A stretch of DNA of 64,000 bases from contig NZ_CP036164.1 in the NCBI RefSeq assembly GCF_004295485.1, positions 2,790,001-2,854,000 of the forward strand. Reading direction: 5' to 3'. Below the pieces are notes generated by a model, which worked only from the letters and a program-made list of their open reading frames with translations, was not told where the DNA came from and did no database searches. Positions 17,032-24,929 of the stretch are shown piece by piece (within the stretch, counting starts at the first letter, position 1; each line of letters begins with the position of its first letter). A program made the translations under genes and the position numbers. The stretch comes from Janibacter limosus (lineage in GTDB: Bacteria; Actinomycetota; Actinomycetes; Actinomycetales; Dermatophilaceae).

Positions 17032-17584
17032 CCCGCTCGCCGGCCGGGTCGGAGTCCTCGGCCCAGGCGCGCTGCACGAGGGCGAGACGACCACCAGCGA
17101 GCATCATCGCGCAGAACATCTGCAGCTCGACGACCTCGTCGGTCGTGAAGTGCCTGCCCAGCGCCGCGTACGTATCGTCGTCGATGGCGAACCAGTCGTT
17201 GACGAAGTCGTCGGCATACGCGAGGGCGGCCTGCTCCCGAGCAGAGAAGCGGTCGTCGTCCGGGGCGAGGCAGGCGATGTCCTCCTCGGTGACGGCATCA
17301 CTCTTGCGGGCCGCCTGACACGTCCGACACTGGGTGAAGGACGCGATGCGCAGACGCACCAGCTCGCGAAGCCGCGGCTCGAGCAGGGCCTGCTGCTCCT
17401 GGAGGGCCCCGAGGAGCTGGACCCATGCGGTGGCTGCCTCGGGACGCCGGCCCCAGATCTGGACCGGCAAGGAGGTGCTCAACGTACCCGCCGCGAGTCG
17501 TCCATCGATCTCACGGCGAAGGGGGTCTGGCAGGTCGCCGAGCGGGAGTGGGACTATAGCAGGCACCGGCACCTCAGCACTCAT
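17018..17584 (-). CDS. Carboxymuconolactone decarboxylase/AhpD-like protein
   Basis: A 188-residue protein with the AhpD-type redox centre TQCRTCQAARKS and the following helix AREQAALAYADDFVND. That cysteine pair points to alkylhydroperoxidase-like activity rather than true lactone decarboxylation. The ATG at 17584 is chosen because the alternative GTG at 17596 lies inside a perfect palindrome. The gene is convergent with the dehydrogenase, overlapping its end by 14 bp. A detoxifying or peroxidase role beside CoA catabolism is plausible. Confidence 0.82.
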   Translation of the reverse strand: MSAEVPVPAIVPLPLGDLPDPLRREIDGRLAAGTLSTSLPVQIWGRRPEAATAWVQLLGALQEQQALLEPRLRELVRLRIASFTQCRTCQAARKSDAVTEEDIACLAPDDDRFSAREQAALAYADDFVNDWFAIDDDTYAALGRHFTTDEVVELQMFCAMMLAGGRLALVQRAWAEDSDPAGERVSRE

Positions 17585-17588
17585 CGGA

Positions 17589-17616
17589 TGTGACACTTCT
17601 CGGTCAAAGTGTCACA
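17589..17616. promoter_or_regulatory. 28-bp perfect palindrome, candidate operator
   Basis: TGTGACACTT (17589-17598) and AAGTGTCACA (17607-17616) are perfect inverted repeats around 8 nt. They begin 5 bp upstream of the AhpD-like ATG, so a bound repressor would cover the translation start and probably the promoter. The half-site TGTGACA would suit a GntR, TetR or CRP-like dimer. No such regulator is adjacent. Confidence 0.65.
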
Positions 17617-17655
17617 CGCTGCGCCGGGTCTGTCCACCATCGCTCGACCCTGCAA

Positions 17656-18423
17656 TCAGAGGCTCTCGAGGACCTCGTCGTCGAGGATCGGCGTACCGAC
17701 CTTTTCGGGCTCGGGGTCGGCCATGTCGACCTCGGAGTGCGCCCCGCAGCCGTGGTCGCGGCTGACGACACCACCGTCGCTGGGGCTCCACTCGTTGGCG
17801 CAGATGCCGAAGACGCTGCGCAGCGCCCCGGTGACGGGCATGAAGTAGCCGCACCCCTCGCAGCGTGCGGGGGCCTTGACCGCGACCTCGGCGGTCGGGC
17901 CGTGCGCGCCGTCGTACCACCGCTGGGCGGCCTGGTCGCGGCCCTCGGCGGACAGCACGCGGGGACGGCCGAGGCCGAGCTCCCACAGGGCGACCGCGTC
18001 GACGTCCTCCTCGCCGGTGGCCTCGAAGCCGGCCACGAGGTTGGGGTCGTCGTCGATCTTGGGGGTGACGTCTCCGGGGCCGACGTCGCCGGGAGCCAGA
18101 CGCTGCGCCCACGGCAGCCAGTCCGGGGAGAGGATCGCACCGTCACCGGGCAGCAGCTGCGACTCGCAGACCGTCGCGGTCTTGGAGCGCGGGGCGCGCG
18201 TGACGGTGACCGCCCAGCTCCACCCGCCGTATCCCGGCAGGGTCGCGGCGAACCAGTGCGTGCCCAGCCGCTCGGCCTCGAGGATGAAGCCGACGTGCTC
18301 GCCGACGCCCTCTCCCTTCGTCGCCTCGAGCAGCTCGCGACGCGCGGGCTCGACGGCGGCCGCGAGGACGGCGTCGGCCTTGGGCCTGGCCTTGGCCCGG
18401 GGCCTGGTGGTGGTCTCGGTCAT
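17656..18423 (-). CDS. DUF3027 family protein
   Basis: A 255-residue protein typical of actinobacteria and usually paired with a cold-shock gene. It shows GTHWFAATLPGYGGWSWAVT, SQLLPGDGAILSPDWLPW, a zinc-ribbon-like CEGCGYF and a later ICANEWSPSDGGVVS. No membrane segment is seen. The ATG at 18423 is one base past the cold-shock stop, so they are cotranslated. The function is unknown; nucleic-acid association is suggested only by the partner. Confidence 0.88.
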   Translation of the reverse strand: MTETTTRPRAKARPKADAVLAAAVEPARRELLEATKGEGVGEHVGFILEAERLGTHWFAATLPGYGGWSWAVTVTRAPRSKTATVCESQLLPGDGAILSPDWLPWAQRLAPGDVGPGDVTPKIDDDPNLVAGFEATGEEDVDAVALWELGLGRPRVLSAEGRDQAAQRWYDGAHGPTAEVAVKAPARCEGCGYFMPVTGALRSVFGICANEWSPSDGGVVSRDHGCGAHSEVDMADPEPEKVGTPILDDEVLESL

Positions 18424-18424
18424 C

Positions 18425-18820
18425 TCAGCCCTCCATGTCGTCGGCGATGCGACGCAGGACCTGGGCGACCTTGGCGCCGTGGGCCTTGTCGGGGTAGCGC
18501 CCGCGGCGCAGGCCGTTGCCCAGGTCGTCGAGGAGCTTGATGACGTCCTCGACGATCGCGGCCATGTCCTCGGCCGGCTTGCGGTCACGCTGGCGCAGGT
18601 TGGCCGAGACGCTCGGCGGGGTGTCGAGGACGGTGACGGCCAGCGCCTGGGCGCCGCGGCGTCCCTCGACGATGCCGTAGTCCACGCGGGTGCCGCCCTT
18701 GAGGGTGGTCGTGCCCTCGGGCAGCGCGTTGGCGTGGAGGAAGATGTCCGAGCCGTCGTCGCCGGAGATGAAGCCGAAGCCCTTCTCCGCGTCGTACCAC
18801 TTGACCTTGCCAGTGGGCAC
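18425..18820 (-). CDS. Cold-shock domain protein with C-terminal helical extension
   Basis: A 131-residue protein. Residues 1-65 are a CspA-like domain with both RNA-binding motifs, KGFGFISG (RNP1) and DIFLHANAL (RNP2). Residues 70-131 form a helical extension absent from classical 67-residue CspA, containing AEDMAAIVEDVIKLLDDLG. The GTG start at 18820 has AGAGG six bases before. It likely binds single-stranded RNA or DNA. It leads the DUF3027 gene in a conserved actinobacterial pair. Confidence 0.9.
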   Translation of the reverse strand: MPTGKVKWYDAEKGFGFISGDDGSDIFLHANALPEGTTTLKGGTRVDYGIVEGRRGAQALAVTVLDTPPSVSANLRQRDRKPAEDMAAIVEDVIKLLDDLGNGLRRGRYPDKAHGAKVAQVLRRIADDMEG

Positions 18821-18900
18821 CGTGCACCTCTTGCTCGTACCTGGGGTGTGTGGGCGCACGGGATCGTGCACCCCGTCAAGGCTAACCCGAGGGGCGCCGC

Positions 18901-19833
18901 TCACCCCAATACGCGACCGACCTCGATCCCCCACTGCCCGGCCCACGTGGCTCCCGGGTCGAGCGCCACCACGCCCTCGCCGGAGTTGAAGGCATCGGGC
19001 GGGCACGAGAGTGGCTCGACCGCGATGCCGGCGGGGTGGCCGGGTGGCACCGTCGCCAGGTCCGAGCGGCCGGTGAAGACCTGCACCCAGTCCAGCCCGG
19101 GACCACCCCAGAGGTGGACGGTGCGCTCGTCGGTCGCGAGGGTGACGGTCCAGCAGCCGTCCGCGCCGCGCTCCAGCCCGGTGTAGGCGTTGTCGATGCC
19201 GCGGTCACCGAGCTCGGGGCCCTCCCGCAGGTCGAGGTCGGTGCCGGCCACCGGCTCGGTCCCGACCGGCAGCAGCCGGTCCGGGTCGACCCGGACGACG
19301 TGGTCGGCGGGCACGGTCAGGCGGGCCCGCGCCGCCGGGGTGGCACCGAGGGCCAGGTAGGGGTGGGCGCCGTAGCCGACGGGCGCAGTGGTGGCGCCGA
19401 CGTTGACGACGGTGGTGCTGCAGGTCAGTCCGCGCGAGTCCACCTGCCACGCGACCCGGACCTCGAGGGCGAAGGGGTAGCCCGGGCGTGGGTGCACCGT
19501 GTGGACGAGGACGATCCGGTCGTCGTCGTGCTCCGTCGGGCGGAAGGACTCCCACCGCACGAGCCCGTGGGTGGCCGTGCCCGTGGACCGCTCGGTGATC
19601 GGCAGCTCGTGCTCCTGCCCCGCGACGCGGTAGCGACCGTCCCGGATCCGGTTGGGCCACGGCACGAGCAGCTGCCCGCGGCCGGACGAGGCCATCTCGT
19701 CGACCGGGTACCCGGCCACCACGTCGACACCGCCGACGGCGAGGCTGCGCAGCCCGCCGCCCGCCTCGACGACCACCGCCTCGACGTCGCCGCTGGTCAG
19801 CCGCCACTGCGTGCCACTGGGAGGGATAGCCAT
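18901..19833 (-). CDS. Aldose 1-epimerase family protein
   Basis: A 310-residue galactose-mutarotase-like protein with LVPWPNRIRDGRY (sugar binding), THGLVRWESF (catalytic histidine region), GYGAHPYLALG (second histidine) and a conserved acidic tail. The residues match the LGFP_3522/actinobacterial aldose-1-epimerase subgroup as I know it. It interconverts hexose anomers in the cytosol. The ATG at 19833 is used, and a divergent MFS gene starts 64 bp away. Confidence 0.87.
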   Translation of the reverse strand: MAIPPSGTQWRLTSGDVEAVVVEAGGGLRSLAVGGVDVVAGYPVDEMASSGRGQLLVPWPNRIRDGRYRVAGQEHELPITERSTGTATHGLVRWESFRPTEHDDDRIVLVHTVHPRPGYPFALEVRVAWQVDSRGLTCSTTVVNVGATTAPVGYGAHPYLALGATPAARARLTVPADHVVRVDPDRLLPVGTEPVAGTDLDLREGPELGDRGIDNAYTGLERGADGCWTVTLATDERTVHLWGGPGLDWVQVFTGRSDLATVPPGHPAGIAVEPLSCPPDAFNSGEGVVALDPGATWAGQWGIEVGRVLG

Positions 19834-19897
19834 GTCGCCAACGTACGACGAAAACCCGGTGGTGGGTTGTCGGTGGGGTGCGGCACGATGGTCCGTC

Positions 19898-21205
19898 GTG
19901 ACCGCCCTGCCCAAGGACCTGCCTGCCCACGAGATCGGGCCCGGCCTGCGAGGGTTCTGGCAGGCACTGCCGCGCGAAGGGAGGTTCCTCCTCTCCACGG
20001 TCGCCCTCCAGCACCTCGGCCGGGGCATGACCCTGCCCTTCACCGTCATCTACCTGCACGAGGTGCGTCACCTCTCCCTCGACGCCGCCGGCACGATCAT
20101 GGCGCTGCTCGCCCTCGTGGCCGCGGTCATGGCGGGCCCCATGGGCTCGCTCACCGACCGGCTCGGCGCCCGGTGGATGCTCATCGCGTCCGGGGTCTGC
20201 CAGAGCCTCGGCGCCGCCGCGATGGGCTTCGCCACCGGGCTCCCCCTCGCCATCACCGGTGCCGTCTTCATGGGCCTGTCGGCGAGCATCGGCTGGTCCG
20301 CGGCCAACACCTTCATCTCCGCGCTCGTGCGCGGCCCCCTGCGCCAGCGCTACTTCGGCGTCAACTTCGCCCTGCTCAACCTCGGCATCGGCGCCGGCGG
20401 CCTCATCGCCGGTGCCTTCGTCGACGTCCACGCCCCGATCACCTTCGAGATCATCTTCCTCGTCGACGCGGTCCTGGTGCTCATCCCCGGGATCTGGCTG
20501 CTGGGCCCCCTTCGCCATGTCCACGCCCGCGCCGCCCACCCGCAGGAGGACGGCGCGACCGCCAGCTACGCCACCGTCCTGCGCCTGCCCGGCATGGGCT
20601 GGGTGCTGCTCATCGCCGTCGTGTCGAGCTTCGTCGGCTACGGCCAGTTCGAGGCCGGCGTCCCTGCCTTCGCCCGCTCCGTCTCCCAGGTGAGCACCGA
20701 GACGATCGGCGTGCTCTTCGCGGCCAACACCGTGGTCATCGTGCTCCTGCAGTTCTGGGTGCTGCAGCGCATCGACGGCCACCGGCGCACCCGGGTGGGG
20801 CTGGTCATGCTCGTCCTGTGGTTCGGCGCCTGGGGCGCGATGGGCCTGAGCGGGCTGCTGCCCGCCAGCCTGACCGCGGCCGTCCTCGTCGTCGTCTTCG
20901 GTGCGCTCTTCGGCCTCGGCGAGACCCTCCTGCAGCCGACCCTGCCGGCGATCACCAACGACATGGCGCCCGACCACCTGCGAGGCCGGGTCAACGCCGC
21001 CCAGTCGACCGCCTTCATGTCCGGCGGGGTCCTCGGCCCGCTCGTGGCCGGTGTCCTGCTCGACCGCGGCCTGGGCGGTCTCTTCATCGGCCTGATCGTC
21101 GCCGGGCTCGTCGTCACCGGCTGGCTGCTGCTGCGGCTCGAGCGGATCATCAGCCCCGAGGTCAACGGCATTGCTGCCCAGCCACTCGAGCCGGCGGAGG
21201 CCTGA
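19898..21205 (+). CDS. MFS transporter
   Basis: A 435-residue permease with about 12 membrane spans. Motif A is GSLTDRLGARWMLI between helices 2 and 3, and a second copy-like IDGHRRTRVGL follows helix 8. Helix text such as FGALFGLGETLLQPTLPAITND resembles exporters of the MdtH-like class. The GTG at 19898 is chosen; no better site is visible. The gene runs divergently from the epimerase and ends 26 bp before the helicase-associated protein gene. The substrate is unknown. Confidence 0.87.
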   Translation: MTALPKDLPAHEIGPGLRGFWQALPREGRFLLSTVALQHLGRGMTLPFTVIYLHEVRHLSLDAAGTIMALLALVAAVMAGPMGSLTDRLGARWMLIASGVCQSLGAAAMGFATGLPLAITGAVFMGLSASIGWSAANTFISALVRGPLRQRYFGVNFALLNLGIGAGGLIAGAFVDVHAPITFEIIFLVDAVLVLIPGIWLLGPLRHVHARAAHPQEDGATASYATVLRLPGMGWVLLIAVVSSFVGYGQFEAGVPAFARSVSQVSTETIGVLFAANTVVIVLLQFWVLQRIDGHRRTRVGLVMLVLWFGAWGAMGLSGLLPASLTAAVLVVVFGALFGLGETLLQPTLPAITNDMAPDHLRGRVNAAQSTAFMSGGVLGPLVAGVLLDRGLGGLFIGLIVAGLVVTGWLLLRLERIISPEVNGIAAQPLEPAEA

Positions 21206-21231
21206 CGTCGCAGGTCGACTACCGTGGGTCG

Positions 21232-23433
21232 GTGCGCTCCCTCGCCGAGGACATCCGCCACCGCACCGACGAGGAGCTGGTGGCCCTGCTGGAGCTGCGT
21301 CCGGACCTGGCCCGGCCGCAGCCCGCTGACCTCACCGCCCTCGCTGCTCGTGCCAGTACGCGCGCCTCCACGGCTCGCGCCGTCGACCACCTCGACCTGC
21401 CGCACCTGGCGGCCCTGCAGGCCTGCGCCGTCACCGGCACCACCGATCCCGCGGCGATCGCCCCCCTCCTCGGCCTGACCGAAGGGAGCGCTGCCGCCCT
21501 CCTCGTCGACCTCACCACCGCAGCCCTGCTGTGGCGCTCGAGCGAGGGGACGGCCCTGTCCCGCACGGTCGCCGACGTGCTCGGTCCGCACCCTGCCGGC
21601 CTGGGGCCCACGGCCCAGGCCGTCGGGCACTCCCTCCCCGACGACCTGCCTGCGGCTCTCGAGCGGATCGGCCCGCAGGAGCGCGCGGTCCTGGAGCGGA
21701 TCGCCCGCCACGGCCCGACCGCGGCCGTGCCGGCCGACCCCGAGGGGCCCGCCGGCCGCGCCGTCGCCGGGCTCGTCGATGCCGGCCTGGTGGTCGCCCC
21801 CGACAACCAGCACGTGCTGCTCCCCCGCGAGGTCGGCCTGCTCGTGCGCGGTGGACGCATCCTCGACCCCTCGCCCGGCCTCGACGCAGCGAGTGCCCGA
21901 GCCCTCGACCCCGACGACGTCGACCGCGCAGCGACGGCCAGCGCCACCGAGGTCGTCGCGCTCGTCGACGAGCTGCTCGACCGGGTCGACGACCTGCGCC
22001 CGAGGGTCCTGCGCAGCGGCGGCCTGGCCGTGCGTGACCTGCGCGCCCTCGCCGGTCGGGTCGACCTCGACGAGGCGAGCGCCACCTTCCTGCTGGAGCT
22101 GGCGCTCGGCGCCGGGCTCCTCGGCGACGACCACGCCCTCGAGCCGACCTGGCGCCTCACGACGACGCTCGACGAGTGGCGGGCCCTCCCGCCGGCCGGC
22201 CGCTGGGTCGGCCTGGCCGGGCCGTGGCTGCGGTCCCTGCGCGCCAGCGTGGTCCCCGCCCCCGAGGACGGCGGGCGGGTCAACGCCCTGTCGGAGAGCA
22301 TGGTCTGGCCGCCGGTGCGCGCCCTGCGCCGCGAGCTGCTCGAGATCCTGGCCGACCTGCCCCGTGGCAGCTCACCCGACGGCCCCGAGATGCTGGAGCG
22401 ACTGCGCCACGGGCGCCCCCGCCGCATGCCGCACGGGGCCGACGAGGCCGTGGCCGCCCTCCTGCGCGAGGGCGAGCAGCTCGGCGTCACCGGCCGGGGT
22501 GCGCTCGGCTCCGTCGGTCGACTGCTGCTCGACGACGAGGTGGCCGCCGGCCAGCTGCTCGAGACCATGGTCCCCGAGCCGGTCGACCGGCTCCTCCTCC
22601 AGGCCGACCTCACCGCGGTCGTGCCCGGGACCCCGGTGCCCGAGCTCGCGGGGCTGCTGCGGCGCAGCGCGACGCTCGAGTCCCGTGGTGGCGCCAGCGT
22701 GCACCGCTTCACCGAGACCTCCCTCCGGTCCGCCCTGGACTCCGGCTGGACCGCCGACGAGCTGCTCGAGACGCTCGCCCGGTTCAGCGCCAGCCCCGTC
22801 CCCCAGCCGCTGGACTACCTGGTGCGCGATGTCGCACGGCGCCACGGGCAGCTGCGCGTCGGCAGCGCGAGCAGCTACCTGCGCAGCGACGACGCCGCCC
22901 ACCTCGAGGCGCTGCTCACCCACCGCGACCTGAGCCACCTGCAGCTGCGGCAGCTCGCGCCGACCGTGCTCGTCTCCCCCGTGGGGCCGACCGTCCTGCT
23001 GGAGTCGCTGCGCGAGGTCGGCGCCTCACCGGCTCTCGAGGGGTCCGGAGGTGTGGTCGCGAGCAAGCCTGCAGCGCCGCGCATCACCCCCCGCCGCGAG
23101 CGTCCGGTCACCGAGGTCGCCCCGGAGCCCTCGACCGAGGTGCTCGCCCGCCTGCGCGAGGGCGAGGCTCGCGCCGACCGGCAGCGCAGCATCCCGGACG
23201 ACGGTGCCCCGACGATCCCGGCGCTCGACCCGGCGAGCAGCTCCGCGCTCCTGCGCGAGGCTGCCGCCGACCGGCTCCCGGTCTGGCTCGGGGTCACCGA
23301 CGCGGTCGGGTCGACCCGCCGGTTCCTCTTCCACCCCACCAAGGTCGACGGGGGTCGCATCATCGGTGAGGTCGACGCCCAGCCGCAGGTCTTCAGCCTG
23401 CACCGCATCATCGGTGTGGTCATCCAGGGCTGA
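21232..23433 (+). CDS. Helicase-associated protein (XPB/Ssl2-type N-terminal partner)
   Basis: A 733-residue protein of the helicase C-terminal domain-containing family, found in actinobacteria near the XPB helicase. The N-terminal SLAEDIRHRTDEELVALL is followed by alpha-helical winged-helix-like repeats. The C-terminal part carries the conserved FTETSLRSALDSGWTADE, YLVRDVARRHG and a closing LHRIIGVVI. No Walker motifs are present, so it is not itself an ATPase. It probably binds DNA and partners the helicase at 24930. GTG at 21232 is the first start after the MFS stop. Confidence 0.82.
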   Translation: MRSLAEDIRHRTDEELVALLELRPDLARPQPADLTALAARASTRASTARAVDHLDLPHLAALQACAVTGTTDPAAIAPLLGLTEGSAAALLVDLTTAALLWRSSEGTALSRTVADVLGPHPAGLGPTAQAVGHSLPDDLPAALERIGPQERAVLERIARHGPTAAVPADPEGPAGRAVAGLVDAGLVVAPDNQHVLLPREVGLLVRGGRILDPSPGLDAASARALDPDDVDRAATASATEVVALVDELLDRVDDLRPRVLRSGGLAVRDLRALAGRVDLDEASATFLLELALGAGLLGDDHALEPTWRLTTTLDEWRALPPAGRWVGLAGPWLRSLRASVVPAPEDGGRVNALSESMVWPPVRALRRELLEILADLPRGSSPDGPEMLERLRHGRPRRMPHGADEAVAALLREGEQLGVTGRGALGSVGRLLLDDEVAAGQLLETMVPEPVDRLLLQADLTAVVPGTPVPELAGLLRRSATLESRGGASVHRFTETSLRSALDSGWTADELLETLARFSASPVPQPLDYLVRDVARRHGQLRVGSASSYLRSDDAAHLEALLTHRDLSHLQLRQLAPTVLVSPVGPTVLLESLREVGASPALEGSGGVVASKPAAPRITPRRERPVTEVAPEPSTEVLARLREGEARADRQRSIPDDGAPTIPALDPASSSALLREAAADRLPVWLGVTDAVGSTRRFLFHPTKVDGGRIIGEVDAQPQVFSLHRIIGVVIQG

Positions 23434-23460
23434 GCCGGCCCCCTTCGTCGTCGGGCCTCG

Positions 23461-24399
23461 TCAGGCTCCGGCGAGCGCCTTGACCACCCGCGACGGCGAG
23501 GGCTTGCCGAGCTGCTCGGCCATCCACACGCTCGTCTCGACGAGGGCGTCGAGGTCGACACCGGTCTCCACGCCCGCCCCGTCGAGCATCCAGACCAGGT
23601 CCTCGGTCGCGAGGTTGCCGGTGGCCGACTTGGCATAGGGGCAGCCGCCGAGGCCTCCGGTGGAGGCGTCGACGACGCTCACGCCGGCACGCAGCGCGGT
23701 CAGGGTGTTGGCCAGCGCCTGGCCGTAGGTGTCGTGGAAGTGCACGCCGATCCGCTCCACGCCGATGTCGCGCCTGCCGAGCTCGGCCAGCAGCGCCTCG
23801 ACGTGCCCCGCTGTGCCCGTGCCGATCGTGTCGCCGATCGACAGCTGGTCGCAGCCGAGGTCCATCAGCTCCGCGCACGCGTCGGCGACCTGCCCCACGG
23901 GCACCGGCCCCTCCCACGGGTCGCCGAAGCACATCGACACGTAGGCGCGCACCCACAGGCCCGCGTCCTGTGCCCGCTTGACGACGGGCTTGAACATCTC
24001 GACCGACTCCTCGCGGGAGCGTCCGAGGTTCTTCTGCGCGAAGGTCTCGGTCGCGCTGCCGAAGATCGCGACCGCCCCGACGCCCGCCTCCAGCGCCCGC
24101 TCCAAGCCCCGCTCGTTGGGCACGAGCACGGGACGAAGGGGGCCGCGCCCCACCTCGCCGAGGTCGGCCAGGAGCTCGGTGGCGTCCGCCAGCTGCGGCA
24201 CCCACCGCGGCGAGACGAAGGAGGTCGTCTCGATGGTCTGCAGGCCGGCAGCGACCAGCCGCCGCACGAACTGCGCCTTGACGTCGGTGGGGACGACACC
24301 CTTCTCGTTCTGCAGGCCGTCCCGCGCGCCGACCTCGTAGATCGTCACCCGGGGAGGCAGGTCTGTCATCGGCTCGCTCTGCGGCAGTGCACGGCTCAT
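23461..24399 (-). CDS. Hydroxymethylglutaryl-CoA lyase
   Basis: A 312-residue TIM-barrel enzyme that splits HMG-CoA into acetoacetate and acetyl-CoA, the last step of leucine breakdown. The signature pieces are all present: EVGARDGLQNEKGVV (metal and catalytic Asp), HFHDTYGQALAN (metal histidines) and the flexible catalytic loop GGLGGCPYAKSATGN with its cysteine. Start at 24399 or ATG at 24369 are both possible. It lies opposite to and between the two helicase-related genes. No other leucine-catabolic gene is adjacent. Confidence 0.93.
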   Translation of the reverse strand: MSRALPQSEPMTDLPPRVTIYEVGARDGLQNEKGVVPTDVKAQFVRRLVAAGLQTIETTSFVSPRWVPQLADATELLADLGEVGRGPLRPVLVPNERGLERALEAGVGAVAIFGSATETFAQKNLGRSREESVEMFKPVVKRAQDAGLWVRAYVSMCFGDPWEGPVPVGQVADACAELMDLGCDQLSIGDTIGTGTAGHVEALLAELGRRDIGVERIGVHFHDTYGQALANTLTALRAGVSVVDASTGGLGGCPYAKSATGNLATEDLVWMLDGAGVETGVDLDALVETSVWMAEQLGKPSPSRVVKALAGA

Positions 24400-24469
24400 G
24401 TCACCACTATCTCGCATCACGTACCGTTGGCACGGGCCTGCCGCAGCAGGCCAGGGAGGACACCACAGC

Positions 24470-24928
24470 ATGAGCAACGACCCGTACCCCAACGATCGGC
24501 CCGACCCGCGCGGCAACGGCCCGTACTCGTCGGACCCGTACTCGTCGGATCCCTATGTCCCGGGCGGCCCCTCGGGCCAGCAGCAGCTCCCCGCCTACGA
24601 GCCGGGACGCTCCGCGCCGCTCCCCCAGCCACCGGGCCCACCCCTGCCTCCGCCGTACGCCTACCCCATGGGAGCGCCGACCCCGACCAACACCTCCGCG
24701 ATCGTGCTGATCGTGCTCTCGTCGCTGACGATCTTCACCGGGTACTGCTGCTACATCGGCATCCCCGGCCTCGTCCTGGGCATCCTCGGCGTGACCAAGC
24801 AGGCCACCGACCCCGAGGGTGCAGCCAAGCTGACCAAGATCGGGTGGATCAGCTTCGGGGCGCTGATCGGCCTCACCCTCCTGGCCGTCGCCGGCGTCAT
24901 CCTCTTCGCCGTCCTCGCGGAGTCCTGA
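24470..24928 (+). CDS. DUF4190-type small membrane protein
   Basis: A 152-residue protein. Residues 1-75 are a proline/serine/tyrosine-rich disordered cytoplasmic tail containing repeated SSDPY units. Two membrane helices follow (about 78-105 and 122-148), and the loop between holds LGILGVTKQATDPEGAAKL, typical of DUF4190. The AGGGAGGA site precedes the ATG. It is one base upstream of the helicase start, so the pair is cotranslated, though a functional link is unknown. Confidence 0.82.
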   Translation: MSNDPYPNDRPDPRGNGPYSSDPYSSDPYVPGGPSGQQQLPAYEPGRSAPLPQPPGPPLPPPYAYPMGAPTPTNTSAIVLIVLSSLTIFTGYCCYIGIPGLVLGILGVTKQATDPEGAAKLTKIGWISFGALIGLTLLAVAGVILFAVLAES

Positions 24929-24929
24929 G

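Noticed and set aside
17585..17596. GTG start at 17596 for the AhpD-like gene
   Set aside because: It lies inside the perfect palindrome, has no ribosome-binding site, and adds four residues without family support.
19036..23433. One 1465-residue open frame on the plus strand
   Set aside because: Its first half runs antisense to the epimerase and out of frame with the MFS gene. Only the part from 21232 has protein-family features.
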